Source: Oscillospiraceae bacterium (GTDB taxonomy: Bacteria > Bacillota > Clostridia > Oscillospirales > Oscillospiraceae). Taken from it: 15,258 bases of DNA. Positions 1 to 6,423 of this stretch are shown piece by piece. The stretch lies in the NCBI GenBank assembly GCA_024404215.1, contig JAKSQI010000018.1, positions 1-15,258 on the forward strand, given 5' to 3'. The first letter of the stretch is position 1; each line of letters begins with the position of its first letter. Position numbers and translations under genes: made by a program. The notes under the pieces are model-generated. The model did not search any database. It was not told where the DNA came from and was given only the letters and a program-made list of their open reading frames with translations.

Positions 1-682
1 TGTCATTAGTGGAGGTATCGCCGTCCACGCCGACCATATTGAAGGTATCCTGAACATCAGCAGACAGGGCCTTCTGGAGCAGTGCAGGGGAGATAGACGC
101 ATCACTGGTTACAAAAACCAGCATGGTGGCCATGTTGGGATGAATCATGCCGGACCCTTTCGCTATACCACCGATGCGACAGGTCTTTCCGCCAAGGGTA
201 AACTCCACAGCTACGGCCTTGGGTACGGTATCTGTTGTCATGATAGCAGCACAGGCATCCTCGCAGGAATCTGTCAGAGCAGCGACAACCTCCGGAATAC
301 CGGCAGCTATGGGAGTCAAATCCAAGGGCTGACCAATAACGCCGGTAGAGGCTACAATGATGTCCTTGGCATCCAGCTTCAGCTCTTTGCCTACAAGAGC
401 ACACATTTCCTCGGCAACGGCCTCACCACCGGGATTGCAGGTGTTAGCATTGCCGCTGTTGCAGATTACAGCCTGGGCATATCCATCGGCAATATTCTGC
501 CGGGTTACATGAATCGGAGCACCCTTTACCAGATTGGTGGTGTAAACACCGGCGCAGGCTGCTCGGGCTTCACTGACAATCAAAGCCAGGTCCTTTTTTG
601 TATGGTTTTTGCGGATTCCGCAGTGCACACCACCGGCTTTATAGCCAAGTGGGGCACAGACACCGCCGTTAATCAGATTCAT
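1..682 (-). CDS. argJ: Glutamate N-acetyltransferase / ornithine acetyltransferase ArgJ (partial, C-terminal part missing)
   Basis: ArgJ moves the acetyl group from N-acetylornithine to glutamate, releasing ornithine and recycling the acetyl donor; some members also use acetyl-CoA. The first 227 residues are present and the frame is still open at the window edge, so the 3' end (about 40% of a usual 390-410 aa protein) lies outside. Start ATG is at 682, preceded by a TAAGGAG site that overlaps the argC stop, leaving a 12-base gap. The diagnostic motif KGSGMIHPNMATML is at residues 175-188; by family knowledge the precursor cleaves itself between A185 and T186, and T186 becomes the nucleophile of the beta chain. 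The motif DTSTND ends the visible part. Last visible gene of the argGHCJ cluster. Whether it is mono- or bifunctional cannot be judged from this part. Confidence 0.96.
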   Translation of the reverse strand, partial: MNLINGGVCAPLGYKAGGVHCGIRKNHTKKDLALIVSEARAACAGVYTTNLVKGAPIHVTRQNIADGYAQAVICNSGNANTCNPGGEAVAEEMCALVGKELKLDAKDIIVASTGVIGQPLDLTPIAAGIPEVVAALTDSCEDACAAIMTTDTVPKAVAVEFTLGGKTCRIGGIAKGSGMIHPNMATMLVFVTSDASISPALLQKALSADVQDTFNMVGVDGDTSTND

Positions 683-694
683 TCGTATCTCTCC

Positions 695-1627
695 TTACAG
701 CAGGCCTGCAGTCTCTTCCAGGCCCAGCATAATATTCATATTCTGCACTGCAGCACCGGAAGCACCCTTACCCAGATTATCGAAAAGGGCTGTGACAGTG
801 GTCTGCTCCTCGTTTCCGCAAACCAACAGGCGCAGTGTGTTGGTTCCGGCCAGCGTATCGGCATAAATCATTGGCTCATCGCCGCCAAAAGGCCCCACCT
901 GAACAAAGGTCTGACCTTGGTACCAGTCGGAAAGCTTGGCCTGAATAGTCTGAGCAGTTACTCCTTCAGCCATCAAGCGGTTCTCCAGCATAATGGTCGT
1001 AGCCATGCCTCGGTAATAATCGCCGATAATGGGAGAAAAGACCGGTGCAGCAGACAAATTGCAGATCTGCTTCATTTCCGGAAGATGCTTGTGCTGAAGA
1101 CTCAATCCATAAATGCGGCAGGAGCCGTGGCGAGGGTCCCGGTCCTCAGCCTCATACTCAGCAATCAGCTTCTTGCCACCACCGGAGTAACCAGTCAGGC
1201 TGTAGCAAGCCAAGGGGTAATCAGCAGGAAGCAGCCCCATAGCCCGCAGAGGATAAACCGAGCTGATAAAGCCACTGGCATGGCAGCCGGGATTGGCCAC
1301 CAGCTGCGACTCCGCAACAGCCTTACGATGGGCAGGACTCAGCTCCGGAAAGCCGTAGGCCCAGCCGGGGGCTGTACGATGGGCTGTAGAGGCGTCTATG
1401 ATTTTGGTATGTTCATTATCCAGCAGAGTGACCGCTTCCTTAGCAGCCGCATCCGGCAGACAGAGAAAAACCAGGTCTGCCTCATTTATCAGCTTCTTTC
1501 GTTCGGTGGGGTCCTTTCTCTTGTCCGGGTCAATGGTCAGCAGCTCCAGCTCGGAACGACCTGCCAAACGCTGCTCAATTTCCAGGCCGGTAGTACCCTC
1601 CCGGCCATCAATAAAAACCTTAAACAT
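695..1627 (-). CDS. argC: N-acetyl-gamma-glutamyl-phosphate reductase, short (type 2) form
   Basis: ArgC reduces N-acetylglutamyl phosphate to N-acetylglutamate semialdehyde with NADPH, the third step of ornithine synthesis. The protein has 310 residues, clearly shorter than the common type 1 enzyme (about 345), and matches the type 2 family. Seen: an N-terminal nucleotide-binding turn DGREGTTG (residues 7-14), the active-site cysteine C115 in VANPGCHASGF, and the GYSGGGK stretch typical of the family. The gene starts inside the end of argH (8-base overlap, 1620-1627), with AGAGGAG at 1638-1644 ten bases ahead of the ATG, so translation is probably coupled to argH. argJ follows after 12 bases. 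No broken motif is seen. Confidence 0.95.
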   Translation of the reverse strand: MFKVFIDGREGTTGLEIEQRLAGRSELELLTIDPDKRKDPTERKKLINEADLVFLCLPDAAAKEAVTLLDNEHTKIIDASTAHRTAPGWAYGFPELSPAHRKAVAESQLVANPGCHASGFISSVYPLRAMGLLPADYPLACYSLTGYSGGGKKLIAEYEAEDRDPRHGSCRIYGLSLQHKHLPEMKQICNLSAAPVFSPIIGDYYRGMATTIMLENRLMAEGVTAQTIQAKLSDWYQGQTFVQVGPFGGDEPMIYADTLAGTNTLRLLVCGNEEQTTVTALFDNLGKGASGAAVQNMNIMLGLEETAGLL

Positions 1628-2999
1628 GCTTAAGAAACTCCTCTACCCAGGCTGCCTGCTCCCGGACAGAATCCGGAGCGGTGCCGCCAAAAGAAATGCG
1701 ACGACGCACACAGGTATTCAGGCTGATTTCCTCGTACAGATCCTTTTCTAAAACCGGGGATACCGCCTGATACTCCTCCAAAGGCAACTCGCCGAGAGTG
1801 CAGCCCTTACGGATGCAGAGGGCAACCAAATCACCGGTCATGCGATAGGCATCCCGGAAGGGAATACCCTTCTTGGTCATATAGTCAGCCAGGTCTGTGG
1901 CATCAATAAAGCCGCCGGCTGCCGCCTTTAGCATGTTCTCCGGCTTAACCTTCATGGTTTGAACCATGGGAGCAAAAACCTTAAGGCACATAATGACCGT
2001 ATCCACACTATCAAATACAGCTTCCTTATCCTCCTGCATGTCCTTGTTATAAGCAAGAGGAGTCCCCTTCATAACCGTGAGCAACGCCATGAGGTTGCCG
2101 TAGACCCTACCGGTCTTTCCACGGCAGAGCTCAGCCATGTCGCTGTTCTTCTTTTGGGGCATGATGCTGCTGCCGGTGGTATAAGCATCGCTAAGCTCAA
2201 CAAACCGGAATTCCCAGCTGCTCCAAAGGATAATCTCCTCCGCAAAGCGAGAAAGATGCATCATAAGCACAGCTGCTGCCGAGCAGAGCTCAATGGCGAA
2301 ATCGCGGTCAGAAACACCGTCAATGCTGTTTCTTGTAGGGCTATCAAAGCCTAAAGCCTCTGCCGTCATATGGCGGTCAATGGGATAGGTGGTTCCGGCC
2401 AGAGCGCAGCTTCCCAAAGGGGATTGGTTCATGCGTCGGGCAGCATCCTGGAAGCGGCCAATATCCCGGGTCAGCATCATGGCATAGGCCATAAGCTGAT
2501 GACCGAATACAATGGGCTGACCCCGCTGCAGGTGGGTATAGCCGGGCATAATGGTCTCCGCATTGGCAAGGGCCTGGTCCTTTACGGCCTCCAGAAGCTT
2601 GGCTGTCAAGGAAATGATTTCTTCTGCCTTTTCCCGCAGATAAAGGCGCACATCCACGGCAACCTGGTCGTTGCGGCTGCGGGCAGTGTGCAGGCGCTTA
2701 CCTGCTGCTCCGATGCGAGCCGTAAGCTCACCCTCAACAAAGCTGTGAATATCCTCGGCGGTCATGTCCATAGCCAGAGCGCCGGACTGCAAATCCGCCA
2801 GAATGCCCTCCAAACCAGTCAGAATGGACTCTGTATCTTCTTTGCTGATAATGTTCCGGGCTCCCAGCATGGCGGCATGTGCCATACTGCCCTTAATATC
2901 CTGCTCCGCCATCCGACAGTCAAAGCGAATGGAGGAATTGAAATCGTCTGCTACACTGTCCAGCTGCTGATGAAAGCTGCCTTCCCAAAGCTTAGCCAT
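1620..2999 (-). CDS. argH: Argininosuccinate lyase
   Basis: ArgH splits argininosuccinate into arginine and fumarate, the last step of arginine synthesis; the enzyme is a cytosolic homotetramer of the fumarase/aspartase superfamily. I place the start at ATG 2999 (459 aa), because MAKLWEGSF is the usual N-terminus and GGAAGGAG sits eight bases upstream. An in-frame ATG at 3047 would add 16 residues, but it has no ribosome binding site and would run through a hairpin. Motifs: TARSRNDQ (106-113), the catalytic-base region GYTHLQ (153-158, H156), and the fumarate-lyase signature GSSIMPQKKN (276-285) with the active-site serine. The length equals the family norm. It overlaps argC by 8 bases and follows argG after a 97-base spacer containing two hairpins, so its dose relative to argG may differ. 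Confidence 0.97.
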   Translation of the reverse strand: MAKLWEGSFHQQLDSVADDFNSSIRFDCRMAEQDIKGSMAHAAMLGARNIISKEDTESILTGLEGILADLQSGALAMDMTAEDIHSFVEGELTARIGAAGKRLHTARSRNDQVAVDVRLYLREKAEEIISLTAKLLEAVKDQALANAETIMPGYTHLQRGQPIVFGHQLMAYAMMLTRDIGRFQDAARRMNQSPLGSCALAGTTYPIDRHMTAEALGFDSPTRNSIDGVSDRDFAIELCSAAAVLMMHLSRFAEEIILWSSWEFRFVELSDAYTTGSSIMPQKKNSDMAELCRGKTGRVYGNLMALLTVMKGTPLAYNKDMQEDKEAVFDSVDTVIMCLKVFAPMVQTMKVKPENMLKAAAGGFIDATDLADYMTKKGIPFRDAYRMTGDLVALCIRKGCTLGELPLEEYQAVSPVLEKDLYEEISLNTCVRRRISFGGTAPDSVREQAAWVEEFLKHV

Positions 3000-3007
3000 A
3001 GTATGCT

Positions 3008-3015
3008 CTCCTTCC
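3008..3015 (-). promoter_or_regulatory. Ribosome binding site that fixes the argH start
   Basis: On the minus strand GGAAGGAG lies 8 bases before ATG 2999. The upstream in-frame ATG at 3047 has only a TGATGTGC-type context with no purine-rich site. This decides for the 459-residue ArgH. Confidence 0.85.
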
Positions 3016-3025
3016 CATGAAAGAA

Positions 3026-3043
3026 AATGCCCCGCAGGGCACT
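3026..3043 (-). terminator. Terminator-like hairpin between argG and argH
   Basis: Minus strand: a stem AGTGCCC / GGGCATT (seven pairs, one G-T) with the four-base loop TGCG, followed directly by a T-rich run (TTCTTTC). The core TGCCC/GGGCA is perfect. This looks like a modest intrinsic terminator or attenuator. Because argH, with its own good ribosome binding site, starts only 26 bases downstream, complete termination is unlikely unless argH has another promoter, which I could not find. Partial read-through that lowers argH relative to argG is the simplest inference. Confidence 0.5.
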
Positions 3044-3054
3044 TCATAAATGCA

Positions 3055-3084
3055 CATCATTCCCGCCGGATGGCGGGAATGATG
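3055..3084. repeat. Perfect 13-bp inverted repeat (hairpin) just after argG
   Basis: Arms CATCATTCCCGCC (3055-3067) and GGCGGGAATGATG (3072-3084) are exact reverse complements around the four-base loop GGAT. It begins 12 bases after the argG stop. There is no T-run directly after it on the minus strand, so it is not a classic terminator by itself; it may protect the 3' end of an argG mRNA or be one copy of a dispersed intergenic palindrome. Only one copy was noticed in this window. Confidence 0.85.
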
Positions 3085-3096
3085 GATAAAAGTATC

Positions 3097-4314
3097 TTAC
3101 TTTTTGTTCTTGGCATCAACCATGGCCTGAACCTTGATAGGCAGACCATAGAGGTTAATGAAGCCGGCAGAATCCTTCTGATCGTAGTCAGATTCACCGA
3201 AGGTTGCAATCTCCTCAGAGTAGAGGCTGTTGTCGCTCCAGACACCGGCCTTAATGATGTTACCCTTGTAGAGCTTCAGGCGTACCTTACCGGTAACGGT
3301 TTCCTGAGTCTTGTCAACAAAGGCCTGCAGAGCCTCACGAAGCGGAGTGTACCACTGGCCGTTATATACCAGCTCAGCATAGGTAATGCCCAGCTCCTGC
3401 TTCTTGTGAGCAGTCATCTTATCCAGGCAAATGGTTTCCAGATACTCATGAGCGCGATAGAGGATGGTACCGCCCGGGGTCTCATATACGCCACGACACT
3501 TCATGCCCACCAGACGGTTCTCAACAATATCCAGCAGGCCAATGCCATTGGCGCCGCCAACCTTATTGAGCTTATAAATGATATCCTTGGCGCTCATGGC
3601 CTCATCGTCCAGAGCAACAGGAACACCCTTCTCAAAGGTCAGGGTAATATAGGTAGGCTCATCCGGAGCCTGCTCGGGAGAAACACTCATCTCCAGGAAG
3701 CCAGGCTTGTTATAGAGGGGCTCATTGCCTGTGTCCTCCAAATCCAGGCCCTCATGGGACAGATGCCAGAGGTTCTTATCCTTGGAGTAGTTGGTTTCAC
3801 GATTAATCTTCAAGGGAACATTGTGAGCCTCAGCGTAGTCAATTTCTTCATCACGGGACTTAATATCCCAGATTCGCCACGGAGCGATAATCTTCATGTT
3901 GGGAGCAAAGTGCTTGATGGTCAGTTCAAAGCGAACCTGGTCGTTGCCCTTACCGGTGCAGCCATGGCAAATGGCGTCAGCACCTTCAGCAATGGCAATC
4001 TCTACCAGACGCTTGGCAATGCAGGGACGGGCATGGGAGGTACCCAAAAGGTAATCCTCATAGATGGCGCCGGCCTTCATGCAGGGGATGATGAAATCAT
4101 CCACATACTCGTCTGTCAGATCTTCAATGTAGAGCTTGGAAGCGCCGGTCTTCTTAGCCTTCTCCTCCAGTCCTTCCAGTTCATCGGCCTGTCCTACATT
4201 ACCGGAAACGGCGATAACCTCACAGTTATCGTAGTTCTCCTTCAGCCAGGGTATAATGATAGAGGTGTCCAAACCTCCGGAATAAGCAAGTACAACCTTT
4301 TTAATGTCACTCAT
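3097..4314 (-). CDS. argG: Argininosuccinate synthase
   Basis: ArgG joins citrulline and aspartate with ATP to give argininosuccinate, AMP and PPi. The protein has 405 residues, the normal size. The N-terminal ATP pyrophosphatase P-loop is AYSGGLDTS (residues 10-18); further conserved blocks are GTSHARPCIAK (91-101) and GCTGKGNDQVRFE (118-130), which bind ATP, citrulline and aspartate in known structures. ATG 4314 is preceded by GGAGG at eight bases. It is the first gene of the arginine cluster, with a strong promoter only about 30 bases upstream, and an ARG-box-like palindrome covers that promoter, so arginine repression through ArgR/AhrC is plausible. Lysine is mostly AAG and codon use resembles that of carB, hinting at strong expression (inference by eye, not computed). 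Confidence 0.98.
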   Translation of the reverse strand: MSDIKKVVLAYSGGLDTSIIIPWLKENYDNCEVIAVSGNVGQADELEGLEEKAKKTGASKLYIEDLTDEYVDDFIIPCMKAGAIYEDYLLGTSHARPCIAKRLVEIAIAEGADAICHGCTGKGNDQVRFELTIKHFAPNMKIIAPWRIWDIKSRDEEIDYAEAHNVPLKINRETNYSKDKNLWHLSHEGLDLEDTGNEPLYNKPGFLEMSVSPEQAPDEPTYITLTFEKGVPVALDDEAMSAKDIIYKLNKVGGANGIGLLDIVENRLVGMKCRGVYETPGGTILYRAHEYLETICLDKMTAHKKQELGITYAELVYNGQWYTPLREALQAFVDKTQETVTGKVRLKLYKGNIIKAGVWSDNSLYSEEIATFGESDYDQKDSAGFINLYGLPIKVQAMVDAKNKK

Positions 4315-4316
4315 TT

Positions 4317-4345
4317 TTGAATCCTCCGTTCAAATTTGGTATAAT
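4317..4345 (+). promoter_or_regulatory. Possible plus-strand promoter sharing the argG -10 region
   Basis: On the plus strand TTGAAT (4317-4322) and TATAAT (4340-4345) are separated by exactly 17 bases. The -10 overlaps that of the argG promoter on the other strand (4344-4349), since ATAATTAT is self-complementary. A transcript would start near 4352 and run antisense to the end of hisI. The match may simply reflect the symmetry of the site; no gene is served by it in this window. Confidence 0.4.
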
Positions 4346-4351
4346 TATGCA
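4338..4351. promoter_or_regulatory. ARG-box-like operator over the argG -10
   Basis: The minus-strand 14-mer TGCATAATTATACC matches the ArgR core consensus TGAATAATTATTCA at 11 of 14 positions and has a perfect ATAATTAT centre. It covers the -10 and start region of the argG promoter, where ArgR/AhrC would block RNA polymerase. No ArgR gene is in the window, so this rests on similarity alone. Confidence 0.5.
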
Positions 4352-4372
4352 TCCAGCAGGCAAAGAAGTCAA
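4344..4372 (-). promoter_or_regulatory. argG promoter (sigma-A type)
   Basis: Minus strand: -35 TTGACT (4367-4372), 17-base spacer, -10 CATAAT (4344-4349). Transcription should start near 4337, leaving a short leader of about 23 bases with GGAGG before the argG ATG. Each hexamer differs from consensus at one position and the spacing is ideal, so the arginine genes probably form their own unit apart from read-through from hisI. Confidence 0.8.
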
Positions 4373-4534
4373 GTCTTTTCTCTTCTTTTTCTTTTCTTTG
4401 TCAGCTTTATGCACAAATCGGTATAAAGACCGGTTTTATCCTGTAAAATACAGATAATTCGGCTCTATTTTCCTTCCCATCTTCACACTTTCCCTATCAG
4501 CTCCCGCCGGGCAGCCGGAAACAGGCCTCCTCGG

Positions 4535-4576
4535 AATATTCACGAAAATGCGAATATACCGTATATTTTGAATATT
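4535..4576. repeat. Nested AT-rich palindrome downstream of hisI
   Basis: Outer arms AATATTCA (4535-4542) and TGAATATT (4569-4576) are perfect reverse complements. Between them lies a second perfect inverted repeat, AATATAC-C-GTATATT (4553-4567). The outer arms contain the ArgR half-site words TATTCA and TGAATA, but in the outward-facing arrangement. The site is about 165-200 bases upstream of the argG promoter -35, far for direct repression. Candidates are a regulator binding site or an RNA structure at the end of the his message. Confidence 0.6.
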
Positions 4577-4594
4577 TCTTTTTTCTACCCTCTC

Positions 4595-4921
4595 TCAAGC
4601 CTTCTTAAAGAGCGGATACTTAAAGCAAGAGTCCGAACCGGTGTGGCAGGCAGGGCCGGTTTTATCCACTTCAACCACCAGCGCATCTCCACCACAGGCG
4701 GCTGTAAGAGATACCACATACTGCACATTGCCCGTGGTCTCCCCTTGCCGCCAAAGCTCCTGACGGGAGCGGGACCAGAAACAGGTACGTCCTTCCTTAA
4801 GTGTAATGGCAAGGCTTTCCCGATTCATGTAAGCAAGGGTAAGAACCTTTTTGCTGTTATGGTCCTGAACAATGGCAGGGATTAGGCCCTTTTCATCGAA
4901 TTTCAGTTCGCTGATATCCAT
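4595..4921 (-). CDS. hisI: Phosphoribosyl-AMP cyclohydrolase, single-domain, with altered metal motif
   Basis: HisI opens the adenine ring of phosphoribosyl-AMP, step three of histidine synthesis. The 108 residues cover just the cyclohydrolase domain; the HisE pyrophosphohydrolase domain fused to it in many bacteria is absent. Family marks: VLTLAYMNRESL (26-37), FWSRSRQELWRQGETTGN (48-65) and GPACHTGSDSCF (89-100). Zinc ligands C76, C92 and C99 are kept. The usual D-C-D-x-D block reads A75-C76-G77-G78-D79, so two of the three aspartates that bind magnesium in characterised enzymes are lost. Each change is explainable by one base (GAC to GCC, GAT to GGT). ATG 4921 has AAAGGAG seven bases upstream, overlapping the hisF stop. 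It is the last gene of the operon. It may be active with altered metal use, or impaired; identity as HisI is secure. Confidence 0.93.
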   Translation of the reverse strand: MDISELKFDEKGLIPAIVQDHNSKKVLTLAYMNRESLAITLKEGRTCFWSRSRQELWRQGETTGNVQYVVSLTAACGGDALVVEVDKTGPACHTGSDSCFKYPLFKKA

Positions 4922-4933
4922 TGGCTGTCTCCT

Positions 4934-5689
4934 TTACAGACGCATAGGAACACCGCAGTCAGCCAAATAGCGCTTCAGTTCCCGAATGTGGACTTCCCGG
5001 AAATGGAAAATACTGGCTGCCAAACCGGCATCCACGCCATCCAGCTTAAAGAGCTGAGAAAAATCCTCCATCTTGCCTGCACCACCGGAAGCAATGATGG
5101 GAATGGTGACACACTCAGCAACCGCCTGCAGCATTTCCAGGTCAAAGCCATTCTTCACGCCATCGGTATCAATGCTGTTCAGCACCAGCTCCCCGGCACC
5201 CAGGCTCTGCCCCCGGCGGCACCATTCCAAGGCATCCATACCGGTATCCTCACGGCCGCCCTTCACAAAAACATGGAAGCGCCCGTCAACCCGCTTAACG
5301 TCCATGCTCAGCACCACACACTGATCACCGTACTTCATAGCAGCCTCCCGTATCAATTCGGGATTGCGCACGGCGCCGGAGTTAACACTCACCTTATCGG
5401 CACCGGCCTTCAGAATACGGTCAAAATCCTCAATACTGTTGACACCGCCGCCGACGCAGAGGGGGATAAAGATTCGTTCCGCCACCCGTCGCAGGACATC
5501 GTCAAAGAGCTTACGCTCTTCAACGCTGGCGGTAATATCGTAAAATACCAGCTCATCGGCACCGGACTCATTGTAGAAGGCTGCCATTTCCACCGGGTCC
5601 GCAGTATCCGGGACGGCGTCAAAATTAACGCCCTTAACGACCTTGCCGTTACGGACATCCAAACAAGGAATGATTCGTTTTGTCAGCAT
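4934..5689 (-). CDS. hisF: Imidazole glycerol phosphate synthase, cyclase subunit
   Basis: HisF is the (beta/alpha)8 barrel that takes ammonia from HisH and, with PRFAR, forms imidazole glycerol phosphate and AICAR. The 251 residues are the usual length. The two catalytic aspartates stand at their standard positions: D11 in IIPCLDV and D130 in VLSMDVKR. Phosphate-binding loops are seen in VGGGVNSIEDF (79-89) and ASGGAGK in the C-terminal half. ATG 5689 lies four bases after the hisA stop, with AAAGGGA in the end of hisA as ribosome binding site. hisI follows after 12 bases. HisF needs the HisH subunit encoded two genes upstream. Confidence 0.98.
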   Translation of the reverse strand: MLTKRIIPCLDVRNGKVVKGVNFDAVPDTADPVEMAAFYNESGADELVFYDITASVEERKLFDDVLRRVAERIFIPLCVGGGVNSIEDFDRILKAGADKVSVNSGAVRNPELIREAAMKYGDQCVVLSMDVKRVDGRFHVFVKGGREDTGMDALEWCRRGQSLGAGELVLNSIDTDGVKNGFDLEMLQAVAECVTIPIIASGGAGKMEDFSQLFKLDGVDAGLAASIFHFREVHIRELKRYLADCGVPMRL

Positions 5690-5693
5690 GGCC

Positions 5694-6410
5694 TTATCCC
5701 TTTGCCGCAGCCAGGGCTTCCTTTAGGTCAATCTTACCCGTATAAAGAGCCTTTCCAATAATGACACCGGTCACACCGATTTCCCTCAAAGCCTTAATTT
5801 CATCCACACTGGTTACACCGCCGGAAGCGATAATATCGCAGCTGCAGTCAGGAACCAAACGGCGGTAAACCTCCAGATTGGTACCCTGAAGGGCACCGTC
5901 GCGGCCGATGTCGGTGTAGACAACCGTCTTTACGCCCATGGGGCCGGCACGCCGGGCATGGTCTTCCCCCTTGGTTTTCGTAACAGTTTTCCAGCCATCC
6001 ACGCAAACATAGCCATCCTTGGCATCAATGCCAAGGGCTATTTTTTCCTTGAATTCCTCCAGCATGTCGCGAAGGAAGGGAAGATTGTTGGTGGCTACCG
6101 TTCCAAGAATAACCCGGCTTACGCCGCACTTAATATAGGCCGCAATGCTGTCATAGTTGCGAATGCCCCCGCCCACTTCAACAAACATGCCGGTCTTTTC
6201 AACAATTTCCTTAATGGCATCAAAGTTCATGAGCTTGCCATCCTTGGCACCATCCAAATCTACCACATGCAGGTACTCGGCACCTGCTGCCTTAAAATCC
6301 ATGGCAGCCTCAAGAGGGGTCATTTCATATCTGGTTTCCTGGTCATAGTCACCGTAGGTCAGGCGGACAACTTTGCCGCCGCGGATATCAATTGCCGGTA
6401 AAATGTACAT
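5694..6410 (-). CDS. hisA: ProFAR isomerase (1-(5-phosphoribosyl)-5-[(5-phosphoribosylamino)methylideneamino] imidazole-4-carboxamide isomerase)
   Basis: HisA carries out the Amadori rearrangement of ProFAR to PRFAR, the substrate of HisF/HisH. I start at ATG 6410 (238 aa), giving the classic N-terminus MYILPAIDIRGGKVVRL with GAGGG eight bases upstream. A GTG at 6425 in the same frame would add five residues and create a GTGA overlap with the hisH stop; it has no better binding site. Catalytic aspartates are D8 (PAID) and D129 (LGIDAKDG); the phosphate loops are VGGGIRN (79-85) and a late ASGGV. It is a half-barrel duplication relative of HisF next door. Gap to hisF is 4 bases, gap from hisH 11 bases. 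Confidence 0.97.
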   Translation of the reverse strand: MYILPAIDIRGGKVVRLTYGDYDQETRYEMTPLEAAMDFKAAGAEYLHVVDLDGAKDGKLMNFDAIKEIVEKTGMFVEVGGGIRNYDSIAAYIKCGVSRVILGTVATNNLPFLRDMLEEFKEKIALGIDAKDGYVCVDGWKTVTKTKGEDHARRAGPMGVKTVVYTDIGRDGALQGTNLEVYRRLVPDCSCDIIASGGVTSVDEIKALREIGVTGVIIGKALYTGKIDLKEALAAAKG

Positions 6411-6418
6411 ACTCAAAT

Positions 6419-6423
6419 CCCTC
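6419..6423 (-). promoter_or_regulatory. Ribosome binding site that favours ATG 6410 for hisA
   Basis: Minus-strand GAGGG overlaps the hisH stop codon and sits eight bases before ATG 6410. It would lie almost on top of the rival GTG start at 6425, so it supports the shorter HisA. Confidence 0.65.

Larger units (their letters stand above)
4315..4594. other. hisI-argG intergenic region
   Basis: This is 280 bases without a credible gene. From the argG side it holds the argG promoter and ARG-box-like site, then a pyrimidine-rich tract on the plus strand (4370-4400), a small inverted repeat CTGTA-AAA-TACAG at 4441-4453, a GC-rich patch at 4500-4530, and the nested AT-rich palindrome at 4535-4576 close to the hisI stop. 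I see no hairpin followed by a T-run that would clearly end the his transcript, and no remnant of hisE. Confidence 0.7.

Noticed and set aside
140..1633. Open frame of about 497 codons on the plus strand opposite argJ and argC
   Set aside because: It spans two real genes on the other strand, shows no recognisable motif and comes from codon bias of the true frames.
3070..4320. Open frame of about 416 codons on the plus strand opposite argG
   Set aside because: Antisense shadow of argG, with no binding site and no family similarity.
4417..4440. Hairpin AAACCGGT / ACCGATTT as terminator of the his operon
   Set aside because: One mismatch in the stem and no T-run after it on the minus strand; too weak to call.
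4453..4500. Possible small leader peptide of about 14 codons upstream of argG (minus strand)
   Set aside because: It lies upstream of the argG promoter, has no convincing binding site and shows no run of arginine codons.
4525..4531. Strong minus-strand GAGGAGG ribosome-binding-like sequence between hisI and argG
   Set aside because: No ATG, GTG or TTG stands at a useful distance, so it does not announce a gene.
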